A DNA stretch of 64,000 bases from a virus: positions 1 to 64,000 of IMG/VR virus record IMGVR_UViG_3300044641_009805; one strand, written 5' to 3'. Made by a program: the position numbers and the translations under genes. This document shows positions 49,405 through 55,588 of this stretch, piece after piece. Below the pieces are notes generated by a model. That model made no database searches and had not been told where the DNA came from. It saw nothing but the letters and a program-made list of their open reading frames with translations. Numbering within the stretch: the first letter of the stretch is position 1; each line of letters begins with the position of its first letter.

Positions 49405-49599
49405 TCGACATGAGCCCTTGTGGATCCAGGCGGTCTTTCCTGAGGGGAGGATGATGTTGAGGTAGAAGCCGTGGATGGAGACGACGAGGGCGGTGAGGTG
49501 GTCTTCCGTGGTGAGGGCAGCAGGAGAGGAGTAGGCCGCTGGGTATAGGGAGGCGTGGGGTGATATGGTGACGAGGTCGCCGAGGCCTACTTCGGTCAT
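49378..49599 (-). CDS. SH3/KOW-like small protein (GDLV family)
   Basis: 73 residues: MTEVGLGDLVTISPHASLYP, TALVVSIHGFYLNIILPSGKT, AWIHKGSC. Family match in the GC-rich block. The palindrome TGCAACTAGTTGCA ends 5 nt upstream of its ATG. Confidence 0.65.
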   Translation of the reverse strand: MTEVGLGDLVTISPHASLYPAAYSSPAALTTEDHLTALVVSIHGFYLNIILPSGKTAWIHKGSCRLARKADRT

Positions 49600-49604
49600 G
49601 TGAG

Positions 49605-49618
49605 TGCAACTAGTTGCA
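49605..49618. promoter_or_regulatory. Palindrome TGCAACTAGTTGCA, copy 1
   Basis: A perfect 14-nt palindrome in front of the SH3-like gene. Further perfect or near-perfect copies lie at 57858, 59021 and 53272. Possible operator or RNA-processing site. Confidence 0.5.
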
Positions 49619-49809
49619 AGGTGGGGTCAGTTCGTCGAGGTGGATGAGGTCGATGGCCGATTCCCATCGGGGTCCTGTGGGGAAGAGGACCTCCACGTCG
49701 GCGATGGGGTGGGTGGTGACCAGTTGGATGACGATTCCCGTGTCGAGGGGTTTGTTGTGCCAGTCGATCTTGACGACTTGGGAGCCTGGGAGAAGTCTCG
49801 TATCTTCAT
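49610..49809 (-). pseudogene. SH3/KOW-like gene with an apparent 1-nt frameshift
   Basis: ATG 49809 overlaps the previous stop and reads MKIRD, then leaves the family frame. The +1 frame continues LLPGSQVVKIDWHNKPLDTG and DVEVLFPTGPRW, a good family match, with no start of its own nearby. Adding one base near 49796 would give MKIRDLLPGSQV. Sequencing error, programmed shift or real mutation cannot be told apart. Confidence 0.55.
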
Positions 49810-50006
49810 GTCTCCCCGCTCGAGTGGACTGTGAAGGTGGGTGCCCATTCCCAGAAGGTGTCCCCGTGTGGGGAGAGGACGTGGACCATCGTGTCTGATC
49901 CATTGGGTGATTCCACCTTGATGACCGGGTAGACCGCCGATCGATCTCGTTCATTCCAGGTCAGTACGCCGGGGCGGAAGGTGACCATGTCTCCCACGCG
50001 GATCAT
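49806..50006 (-). CDS. SH3/KOW-like small protein (GDLV family)
   Basis: 66 residues from ATG 50006: MIRVGDMVTFRPGVLTW, VYPVIKVESPNG, MVHVLSPHGDTFWEW. ATG overlaps the stop of the VWA gene upstream, so it is translationally coupled to it. Confidence 0.7.
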   Translation of the reverse strand: MIRVGDMVTFRPGVLTWNERDRSAVYPVIKVESPNGSDTMVHVLSPHGDTFWEWAPTFTVHSSGET

Positions 50007-51310
50007 CGCCAGGCTCCGGACTTGGGGGTCGTGGGATCTAGGGAGATGGTGATCTCGTTGGTGGGGAATTCCAGCTTGTGGCCGGGGGAGATGACCCAGC
50101 CGCGCTTGACTCGGGAGGGGCCGGGGGCAGAGCACTCACCGTCGGTCATGATGAGCATGCCGTCCCACTTGCCCCGGTTCTTCGGGTCGTTGACGATCTT
50201 GGTGGGGGCGTTGAAGTCAGTACCTCCGCCTCGGACCCGCTTGGCGTCCACGTTGCTTCCCTTCTTCCATTCGAAGGCATCGCGGAGGTCTGCTGCGCAG
50301 TCGAAGGGGAGGATGGTGACCGTGACCTTCTTCGTGAGGGTGGCGAGTTCGTTGAAGAAGAGGGCGAGCTGGCGGTCATCCACGCTTCCGGATTGGTCGA
50401 TGGCGATGAGGAGCTTGGCGACGTAGCCACGCTTGACGCCGGGGTGGATGTAGGGGTAGCGCTTGTTGATACGCTTGATGGTGGTGGTGCGTTCACCGCG
50501 GGCGATGTTACCGATGAATTGGCGGAGAACGTTGCGCCAGTCGACGAGCTTGCTGACCGAGCGGCGGATCTCTTCGCGGAGTTCGGAGGGGATGTTGCCC
50601 CATCCGTTCGCCTGGGAGTCGGCGTGCTTCGTGGCCTTCTCCACCATGCCGTTGACCTTAGAGGCGACCATCTCCTTCTGTTCATCGGTCAGCTCGTCCC
50701 AGGCCGAGTGGTCATCGAAGGAGTCGAGGCCGCCGAAGGGGTCACCGTCGGGGTGAGGGGTGCCCTTGGCGTTGTCACCCTTCTTGCGTTCCTCCTCAAC
50801 CTTGTCCTTGAGCTTCTCGAAGTACCACTCCGAGGATTGCCCCTTGGGGAAGTCAGCGATGAGTTGGGCGATGGGCATGGCGGCTTTCTCCTCCGCCGTC
50901 CACTCGCGACCTTCGGGACCGGCAGGGAAGACGCCTGGCATGAGGCAACCGGCCGGCAGTGTCATGTTCGAGTGGCCGGAGATGATCGAGTTGATGGCGA
51001 GGTCCGTCGCCACGTTCCACATCTTCGCCGGCTTCTTGCGGCGGGTCGTGAGGTGGCAGAAGATGAGGTGGTAGAACTCGTGGGTGAGGACGCCACGGAT
51101 CTCCTGGTCGCTCATCGGCCGGAAGAACTCAGGGTTCCAGTACAGGGTGATGTCGTCGAACTCCGGGTCGAAGGCCACCGCCGCCGTGGGCATGTCGAGG
51201 GTGGGCGTCTTCCGGATGTGCCGGCTCAGTTCCGCAAAGAACGGCGTGTCCTGGAGGAACGAGATGAGGTGCCGGTCCAGGTTGAAGTCTGTGTCCGTGT
51301 GGCTGAACAT
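50003..51310 (-). CDS. VWA-domain protein with HExxH metallopeptidase-like N-terminus
   Basis: 435 residues. The N-terminal region has GVLTHEFYHLIFCHL with HExxH at residues 77-81, as in the metallopeptidase-like domains fused to VWA. The C-terminal VWA-like domain has MIDAS IAIDQSGSVDD, KKVTVTILPFDC, GGGTDFNAP and IMTDGECS. Such proteins usually partner MoxR-type AAA+ ATPases; one lies at 55589. Leaderless-type promoter. Confidence 0.8.
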   Translation of the reverse strand: MFSHTDTDFNLDRHLISFLQDTPFFAELSRHIRKTPTLDMPTAAVAFDPEFDDITLYWNPEFFRPMSDQEIRGVLTHEFYHLIFCHLTTRRKKPAKMWNVATDLAINSIISGHSNMTLPAGCLMPGVFPAGPEGREWTAEEKAAMPIAQLIADFPKGQSSEWYFEKLKDKVEEERKKGDNAKGTPHPDGDPFGGLDSFDDHSAWDELTDEQKEMVASKVNGMVEKATKHADSQANGWGNIPSELREEIRRSVSKLVDWRNVLRQFIGNIARGERTTTIKRINKRYPYIHPGVKRGYVAKLLIAIDQSGSVDDRQLALFFNELATLTKKVTVTILPFDCAADLRDAFEWKKGSNVDAKRVRGGGTDFNAPTKIVNDPKNRGKWDGMLIMTDGECSAPGPSRVKRGWVISPGHKLEFPTNEITISLDPTTPKSGAWR

Positions 51311-51316
51311 AGATAC

Positions 51317-51345
51317 ATCCTATCACAGGTGGTGTATACTTTGCA
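51317..51345 (-). promoter_or_regulatory. Promoter TGCAAA-N17-TAGGAT
   Basis: On the minus strand TGCAAA (51340-51345), 17 nt, TAGGAT (51317-51322), then 6 nt to the VWA gene ATG at 51310. Confidence 0.75.
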
Positions 51346-51387
51346 CCGGTCCCGAAAAAAAATCTCAAGAGAAAGATAGTTATATTG

Positions 51388-51567
51388 ATGAAGGGCCTCA
51401 GGTCATCCGAGTCGTGGAGGACGTTTCTTGCAGGATTCCTGTTGGGGTACCTGGCCGCCTGGGGGTTCCACTGGGCTACCACCTTCTACGCGTGGGGTAT
51501 ACCTACCCATCATCACATTCCAGGTCTCACCCCCGAGCCTCCTGCCGCGGAGGGCCATGGACGATAA
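51388..51567 (+). CDS. Small single-pass membrane protein
   Basis: 59 residues from ATG 51388: SWRTFLAGFLLGYLAAWGFH forms one membrane segment, then a His/Pro-rich tail. Overlaps the next gene by 11 nt. Confidence 0.5.
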   Translation: MKGLRSSESWRTFLAGFLLGYLAAWGFHWATTFYAWGIPTHHHIPGLTPEPPAAEGHGR

Positions 51568-51817
51568 ATCCTGCAAGAAGTGTGCGGAACGGGAGGAGGC
51601 GTGGGACATGCTCTTCCAGGTGAAGGATATGTTGGCATCCGTAGACACCATGATCTATCAGGCCACCGAGGCAGGATTGGACCAGGGTCGCATCGTAGGA
51701 CTCCTTGAGGCCGCCACGGCCCTGGAAAAAGCCGGATATGGGGAACTGGCTGACATTATTCGCAAGTTAATCCAGGAGGACGTGATGATCCTCGGGAAGC
51801 ACGACGGAGAAGCCTAG
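51557..51817 (+). CDS. Small helical protein
   Basis: 86 residues from ATG 51557: MDDKSCKKCAEREEAWDMLF, a CxxC near the start, then helices. Unknown function; converges with the next gene (4-nt overlap). Confidence 0.55.
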   Translation: MDDKSCKKCAEREEAWDMLFQVKDMLASVDTMIYQATEAGLDQGRIVGLLEAATALEKAGYGELADIIRKLIQEDVMILGKHDGEA

Positions 51818-52014
51818 AGTCCCGACAGGTTCTCGAACGTTTCCGAGACCCGTCCCATCATGGACACCGCGTCGACGAGGCTCATGATCCGGCTTTCTTC
51901 TCCGACCTTCACGTGGATTCGTCCGTGATTCGAGACGGAGAAGACGAGATCGCCCAGTTCGTAGGCGGTGGTCCAACGTTCGAGACGGGAGGCTAGATCG
52001 ATGACTTTGAACAT
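51814..52014 (-). CDS. Small protein of unknown function
   Basis: 66 residues: MFKVIDLASRLERWTTAYEL, GDLVFSVSNHGRIHVKVG. The first part and GDLVF recall the SH3-like family, but the C-terminal half differs. Lies just downstream of the tRNA cluster in the same direction. Confidence 0.5.
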   Translation of the reverse strand: MFKVIDLASRLERWTTAYELGDLVFSVSNHGRIHVKVGEESRIMSLVDAVSMMGRVSETFENLSGL

Positions 52015-52060
52015 GGTGTCAGGGTATCATGTCCTGTCAGGACATTGCACCGAGATTTGC

Positions 52061-52146
52061 GGAGAAGGAGAGATTCGAACTCCCGGTGGGCTTTCACCCA
52101 CGACGGTTTTCTAAACCGTTGCCATCGACCACTCGGCCACTTCTCC
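52061..52146 (-). tRNA. tRNA-Ser(AGA)
   Basis: Cloverleaf on the minus strand with a long variable arm. Acceptor GGAGAAG/CTTCTCC; anticodon stem ACGGT/ACCGT, loop TTAGAAA, anticodon AGA. A34 in a Ser tRNA is unusual in bacteria, which use GGA or TGA. CCA not encoded. Confidence 0.85.
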
Positions 52147-52150
52147 ATGG

Positions 52151-52224
52151 AGCCTTCTGTCAGAATCGAACTGACGACAGGCAGTTTACAAAACTGCTAC
52201 TCTACCAACTGAGTTAAGAAGGCT
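52151..52224 (-). tRNA. tRNA-Thr(TGT)
   Basis: Acceptor AGCCTTC, anticodon stem GCAGT/ACTGC with loop TTTGTAA. Standard class I tRNA. Confidence 0.9.
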
Positions 52225-52227
52225 TGG

Positions 52228-52298
52228 TGGACCCGGTGAGAATCGAACTCACAAGTGCGCCGTGCAAAGGCGCCAGTTTCCCATTAGCTTACAGGCCC
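52228..52298 (-). tRNA. tRNA-Ala(TGC)
   Basis: Acceptor GGGCCTG with CGGGTCC (two G-T pairs), anticodon stem GCGCC/GGCGC with loop TTTGCAC. Class I. Confidence 0.85.
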
Positions 52299-52332
52299 GA
52301 CTTTTCTATATATTCATTCACATAAGTTTTTG

Positions 52333-52419
52333 CGGAAAGAGAAGGATTCGAACCTTCGGTAAGTTTTCACCTACGTGTGCTTAGCAAGCACATGCCTTAG
52401 GCCACTCGGCCATCTTTCC
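52333..52419 (-). tRNA. tRNA-Ser(GCT)
   Basis: Long variable arm; acceptor GGAAAGA/TCTTTCC, discriminator G, anticodon stem TGTGC/GCACA with loop TTGCTAA. Confidence 0.9.
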
Positions 52420-52424
52420 ATTCG

Positions 52425-52498
52425 TGGAACGTGGTGGATTCGAACCACCGACCTTCTCCTTATCAGAGAGACTATCTAACCAACTGATATAACGTTCC
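52425..52498 (-). tRNA. tRNA-Ile(GAT)
   Basis: Acceptor GGAACGT; anticodon stem TCTCT/GGAGA (one G-T pair), loop CTGATAA, anticodon GAT. Reads AUC/AUU; the CAT tRNA at 9253 could complement it for AUA. Confidence 0.9.
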
Positions 52499-52503
52499 TC
52501 TAG

Positions 52504-52585
52504 TGGGGCATGATGGACTCGAACCACCGAAGTCTTTGACAGCTGATTTACAGTCAGCCCCCTTTGCCGCTCGGGACAATACCCC
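52504..52585 (-). tRNA. tRNA-Tyr(GTA)
   Basis: Class II form with a long variable arm as in bacterial Tyr tRNAs; anticodon stem GCTGA/TCAGC with loop CTGTAAA. Acceptor GGGGTAT with ATGCCCC. Confidence 0.9.
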
Positions 52586-52591
52586 ATGTGG

Positions 52592-52663
52592 AGCGGAGGA
52601 CGGGACTCGAACCCGCAACAATCAGTTTGGAAAACTGGGACTCTACCATTGAGTTACCTCCGC
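52592..52663 (-). tRNA. tRNA-Gly(TCC)
   Basis: Acceptor GCGGAGG/CCTCCGC, discriminator T; anticodon stem CCAGT/ACTGA (first pair mismatched) with loop TTTCCAA. Confidence 0.9.
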
Positions 52664-52703
52664 AAGCTTTTCTACTATACAACCTTTACGTGATTTGTAT
52701 CGG

Positions 52704-52778
52704 TGGCTGGGGAACAGGGACTCGAACCCCAATTCGCGGATTCAAAGTCCGCTGTCCTAACCATTGAACGATTCCCCA
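52704..52778 (-). tRNA. tRNA-Gln(TTG)
   Basis: Acceptor TGGGGAA/TTCCCCA, discriminator G and encoded CCA; anticodon stem GCGGA/TCCGC with loop CTTTGAA. Confidence 0.92.
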
Positions 52779-52779
52779 G

Positions 52780-52856
52780 TGGCGTCCTTGAGAGGGCTCG
52801 AACCTCTGACCCGTTGCTTAGAAGGCAACTGCTCTATCCAACTGAGCTACAAGGAC
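52780..52856 (-). tRNA. tRNA-Arg(TCT)
   Basis: Acceptor GTCCTTG/CAAGGAC, discriminator G and encoded CCA; anticodon stem GTTGC/GCAAC with loop CTTCTAA. Separated from the Gln tRNA by a single base. Confidence 0.92.
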
Positions 52857-52861
52857 ATGGG

Positions 52862-52933
52862 CTCCGGGGGTTGGGATCGAACCAACGACCGGGCGGTTAA
52901 CAGCCGCCAGCTCTGCCGCTGAGCTACCCCGGA
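52862..52933 (-). tRNA. tRNA-Asn(GTT)
   Basis: Acceptor TCCGGGG/CCCCGGA, discriminator G; anticodon stem GGCGG/CCGCC with loop CTGTTAA. Confidence 0.9.
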
Positions 52934-52976
52934 AAAACCTCCACCCCGACCTGCAGGGTGGAGGCAGTCACAGCAA

Positions 52977-53228
52977 TCAGCGACGACGCGTTGGGCGCTC
53001 TACTGGTCGAACCTCTGCAAAGTAGGCTGAGTAACCGTCTGGGCGACGATAGTTGATGTTCGACGCGCATGACTGCGCCTCCTCGCGGGTGTCGAATGTC
53101 GTGGCCTCATCGAACGTACCCCAGACGCCTTGAACTCGACCGCTGTACGTTGGCCGGGTAAGGAAGCGGCGGCTGTTGGCCTCACGAACGACGTATGCTG
53201 TGATTGTGCTGTTGTTCTTGTTTGTCAT
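52977..53228 (-). CDS. Small basic protein of unknown function
   Basis: 83 residues from ATG 53228, the second of two close ATGs, chosen because it lies 6 nt after the -10. MTNKNNSTITAYVVREANSR, GVWGTFDEATTFDTREEAQS, ending in RPTRRR. Beta-alpha-beta pattern, no family assigned. It interrupts the tRNA cluster. Confidence 0.6.
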   Translation of the reverse strand: MTNKNNSTITAYVVREANSRRFLTRPTYSGRVQGVWGTFDEATTFDTREEAQSCASNINYRRPDGYSAYFAEVRPVERPTRRR

Positions 53229-53234
53229 GATCAT

Positions 53235-53262
53235 ATGGTATTCTTTCTTTTTTTGTTTTACA
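53235..53262 (-). promoter_or_regulatory. Promoter TGTAAA-N16-TACCAT
   Basis: Minus strand: TGTAAA (53257-53262), 16 nt, TACCAT (53235-53240), then 6 nt to ATG 53228. May also feed the downstream tRNA genes. Confidence 0.6.
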
Positions 53263-53271
53263 AGCGGGTCA

Positions 53272-53285
53272 TGCGATTAGTTGCA
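53272..53285. promoter_or_regulatory. Imperfect copy of the TGCAACTAGTTGCA palindrome
   Basis: TGCGATTAGTTGCA matches 12 of 14 positions and lies 10 nt upstream of the -35 of the promoter at 53235, the same position as the copy at 59021. The remaining stretch to 53427 shows no gene. Confidence 0.35.
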
Positions 53286-53427
53286 TGACGAAATTTTTTG
53301 GAGGATGGTTACTGTCCCGATGTGTGGCCCGGGAGGTCACCTGCTTATAATAGGAGCTTTCCTCGCGACGCCGGGGTCCACAGCTGCAAGATATATCTAA
53401 GTCTCCAGTATTCGTCGTTCGTGGAGA

Positions 53428-53503
53428 TGGTGGGTCCGGTGGGGTACGATCCCACAACTTATCGCTTAAAAGGCGACTACTCTACCAATTGAGTTACGGA
53501 CCC
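53428..53503 (-). tRNA. tRNA-Lys(TTT)
   Basis: Acceptor GGGTCCG/CGGACCC, discriminator A and encoded CCA; anticodon stem GTCGC/GCGAT with loop CTTTTAA. Confidence 0.9.
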
Positions 53504-53513
53504 GTAACAACAA

Positions 53514-53723
53514 TCAATCTTCTGACCAAGAGATGACTTCGGTCAGAGAATTGAGAACCTCTTTTTCAATTTCTGATTTGATCGTATCGCTGCTCGGCGA
53601 TTCGGCGTACTTGAATGCTCGATTCCAACCGCGATGGATTCCATCCTCCACCGCACGAGAGATAATCACGTATGTGTTGATCTTCAGTTCTGCACGGGGG
53701 TGAAGTCGTCTTGTGAGCTTCAT
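53514..53723 (-). CDS. Small protein between tRNA genes
   Basis: 69 residues from ATG 53723: MKLTRRLHPRAELKINTYVI, ISRAVEDGIHRGWNRAFKYA, acidic tail. Lies between tRNA-Leu and tRNA-Lys; likely on the same transcript. Starts further upstream would run through the tRNA. Unknown function. Confidence 0.6.
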   Translation of the reverse strand: MKLTRRLHPRAELKINTYVIISRAVEDGIHRGWNRAFKYAESPSSDTIKSEIEKEVLNSLTEVISWSED

Positions 53724-53730
53724 TGTTGTG

Positions 53731-53806
53731 TGGTGCCTACCGTGGGATTCGAACCCACCCTGTATCGATTTTGAGTCGACTGCCTCTGCCACTGGGCTAC
53801 GTAGGC
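53731..53806 (-). tRNA. tRNA with anticodon CAA (Leu), class I shape
   Basis: Anticodon stem GTCGA/TCGAT with loop CTCAAAA gives CAA. The variable loop is only 5 nt, whereas bacterial Leu tRNAs have a long variable arm. The seventh acceptor pair is G-G. CCA is encoded. Either an unusual Leu tRNA or one with changed identity. Confidence 0.75.
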
Positions 53807-53825
53807 GTGTTGTTTGGATGTTCTT

Positions 53826-53854
53826 AATCTACCCCATCGGGGTATCTTTTTACA
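53826..53854 (-). promoter_or_regulatory. Promoter TGTAAA-N17-TAGATT for the tRNA cluster
   Basis: Minus strand: TGTAAA (53849-53854), 17 nt, TAGATT (53826-53831), about 20 nt before the first tRNA of the cluster. The -35 overlaps the stop of the next gene. Confidence 0.65.
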
Positions 53855-54338
53855 CCGTCCGAATCATATTCGGATCATCAAGGAGATATTTGTTCTGTCC
53901 GACGAGGACTGTGCGGAATGCACGGTCAACAACATTACCTTCGACATGCGAAGAGCCTGCTGAACGCTTCATCTTGACGGTGGTCATGCCGAGGTACACT
54001 GCGAACGTTCCTTGAGGAAGTTGCTCACCGCCAGGGATGTTTGCATACGTCACCGGCCCCCGCATGGTCAGAATGGGCGTTCCTTCTGATTTCTTCAAGA
54101 CAGGAAGCGGGAAGCCAGGAGATGACACTACCTTGGCCGCTGTGGCGAAGGTAATGGGCGATCCTTGGTTGATCTCGTCCCACGCCACCCGAGCGGCATC
54201 ACTCATCGGAGGTTCAAGGTAGAACCATGGCTCATTGGTCACGCGAGTGATGCCGCTCGGGCGGGGGCGTCGAGGAGCCTTCTTGACCGCGGGTGTCGCA
54301 GACGGATTGGTCCACGTGATCTTCGGCCTGGGCTTCAT
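53850..54338 (-). CDS. Basic protein of unknown function
   Basis: 162 residues. Pro/Arg/Lys-rich first 30 residues, then AARVAWDEINQGSPITFAT and GTFAVYLGMTTVKMK. No family recognised. Leaderless-type promoter. Confidence 0.6.
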   Translation of the reverse strand: MKPRPKITWTNPSATPAVKKAPRRPRPSGITRVTNEPWFYLEPPMSDAARVAWDEINQGSPITFATAAKVVSSPGFPLPVLKKSEGTPILTMRGPVTYANIPGGEQLPQGTFAVYLGMTTVKMKRSAGSSHVEGNVVDRAFRTVLVGQNKYLLDDPNMIRTV

Positions 54339-54344
54339 GGTCCA

Positions 54345-54373
54345 ATGGTATCCTATTGGACTTTGACTTTACA
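54345..54373 (-). promoter_or_regulatory. Promoter TGTAAA-N17-TACCAT
   Basis: Minus strand: TGTAAA (54368-54373), 17 nt, TACCAT (54345-54350), then 6 nt to ATG 54338. A TAGGAT lies inside the spacer. Confidence 0.6.
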
Positions 54374-54377
54374 CTGG

Positions 54378-55001
54378 TCAATCTTTTTTCTTGGGTTTCA
54401 TGCCTTTAGACTTCATGTAGGCCGCGAGGATGACATCACGTTTTTTCTGGGGGGCAGAGGCCCATTGCCATAGGATGGAATTCTCGATATTTTTCAGGCG
54501 TCCTTCTAGGTCCCCTGCGACCTTCTCCAGTCTGGTCACCGCCGCCATGGATGCCTCAGGTAGGTCCATGCCTAGCTCTAGTGCGACGGCCACGATCTCG
54601 TCGATGGACCCGTCCGCCATGGCTGCTGCAGCCCTCCTGTAGAGTTCCGACTTGGCTACATCTCCACCGGTCTTGTCAGGGTGGGTGGCGACGGCGATCT
54701 TCTTCCAAAGAGCTTTTATTTCGTCTGGGATTTCTGGATCTTCACGCGTCGGAAGATCGGGTTCAGAGGTATGATCCCCTTCGGTCCGATCTTCGACGAC
54801 GGTCGTGGCAGGGCTGGGAGGCGCAGGCGAGGCGGGTTGTTCAGGAGGTTCTTCTGTGTCAGCTACTTTCGAAAGTTCTTCCATGAACTGTTTGGTGATG
54901 TCGTCCATCGTTTCTTCGTGGTCTTCGATTTCGAGGCGAAGATGTTCCACCTTCAACGTCAGGCTTTTCCACTTGCGTTTGCCGTTGCCCTTCATGGGCA
55001 T
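54378..55001 (-). CDS. J-domain-like protein
   Basis: 207 residues. N-terminal coiled coil (LTLKVEHLRLEIEDHEETMD), a Pro/Glu-rich linker, then a J-like segment: IPDEIKALWKKIAVATHPDK, TGGDVAKSELYRRAAAAM with the HPD motif. C-terminal helices may form a second coiled coil. J-domain proteins stimulate Hsp70; no dnaK is present here, so the host DnaK would be the partner. Last gene of the MoxR operon. Confidence 0.7.
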   Translation of the reverse strand: MPMKGNGKRKWKSLTLKVEHLRLEIEDHEETMDDITKQFMEELSKVADTEEPPEQPASPAPPSPATTVVEDRTEGDHTSEPDLPTREDPEIPDEIKALWKKIAVATHPDKTGGDVAKSELYRRAAAAMADGSIDEIVAVALELGMDLPEASMAAVTRLEKVAGDLEGRLKNIENSILWQWASAPQKKRDVILAAYMKSKGMKPKKKD

Positions 55002-55023
55002 AAATATTCATGAAAGAATTATT

Positions 55024-55584
55024 CTAGGGGTGGCTCTCGAAATCTGGGTCTTTTAGAGCCCACCGCATGTAGGACTTGATGAACTTTGATTTCAGTTCAT
55101 TCCAACGCATGTCGTTGATCTCTATGTTCAATTTCTTGGCGAGTTTGCGGCCGCGGTGCCATGCCTCAAATTCTTCTTCGATGACAGCGCAACGGTGGAT
55201 GAACTTGCCCTTGACGGCTGGATCATAAATCGAAGGGTAGCCTAAGGTGAACCTTGGATTGGTCGTCCCGTCGCCTGATCCTACGAGGAGGTGACCACAC
55301 TCGTGGAGGAGGATGAAGAGTTGGTTCTCGTATGATTGAGTGGAGTTGACGTAAATCTTTTTTTCGTCAGACACGAAGGATCCTGCTTCACGTCTGTTGG
55401 TAAATTCTACTTCTATTTTTCGGGAGGCACACCATGCGACAACGAGGTTTAAACTCGCAGAGGATGTTATATCTACATCCAAACGGGCCCGAGCCTTGGG
55501 CTCGGCGGCAGGATCCTTTGACCTCTGCTTTTCATACCGGGCCCAGGCTCGTTCCTCCCAGAGTCCGCGCTGGAAGGATGGCAT
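55024..55584 (-). CDS. Zinc metallopeptidase-like protein (ImmA/IrrE type)
   Basis: 186 residues. KIYVNSTQSYENQLFILLHE followed by CGHLLVG gives HECGH (HExxH), and EEEFEAWHRGRKLAKKL provides the downstream Glu typical of ImmA/IrrE-type peptidases. Such peptidases cleave repressors in mobile elements; the target here is unknown. It follows the MoxR gene by 4 nt. Confidence 0.7.
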   Translation of the reverse strand: MPSFQRGLWEERAWARYEKQRSKDPAAEPKARARLDVDITSSASLNLVVAWCASRKIEVEFTNRREAGSFVSDEKKIYVNSTQSYENQLFILLHECGHLLVGSGDGTTNPRFTLGYPSIYDPAVKGKFIHRCAVIEEEFEAWHRGRKLAKKLNIEINDMRWNELKSKFIKSYMRWALKDPDFESHP

Positions 55585-55588
55585 GTGT

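Noticed and set aside
50078-51379. 433-codon plus-strand frame rich in Val, Asp and Glu
   Set aside because: It is the antisense shadow of the VWA gene on the minus strand, which has a MIDAS motif, an HExxH motif and a promoter. The plus frame lacks any domain.
53731-53806. Suppressor tRNA reading a stop codon
   Set aside because: Shifting the loop by one base would give TCA, but that breaks the U33 rule and the stem pairing; CAA is the only consistent anticodon.
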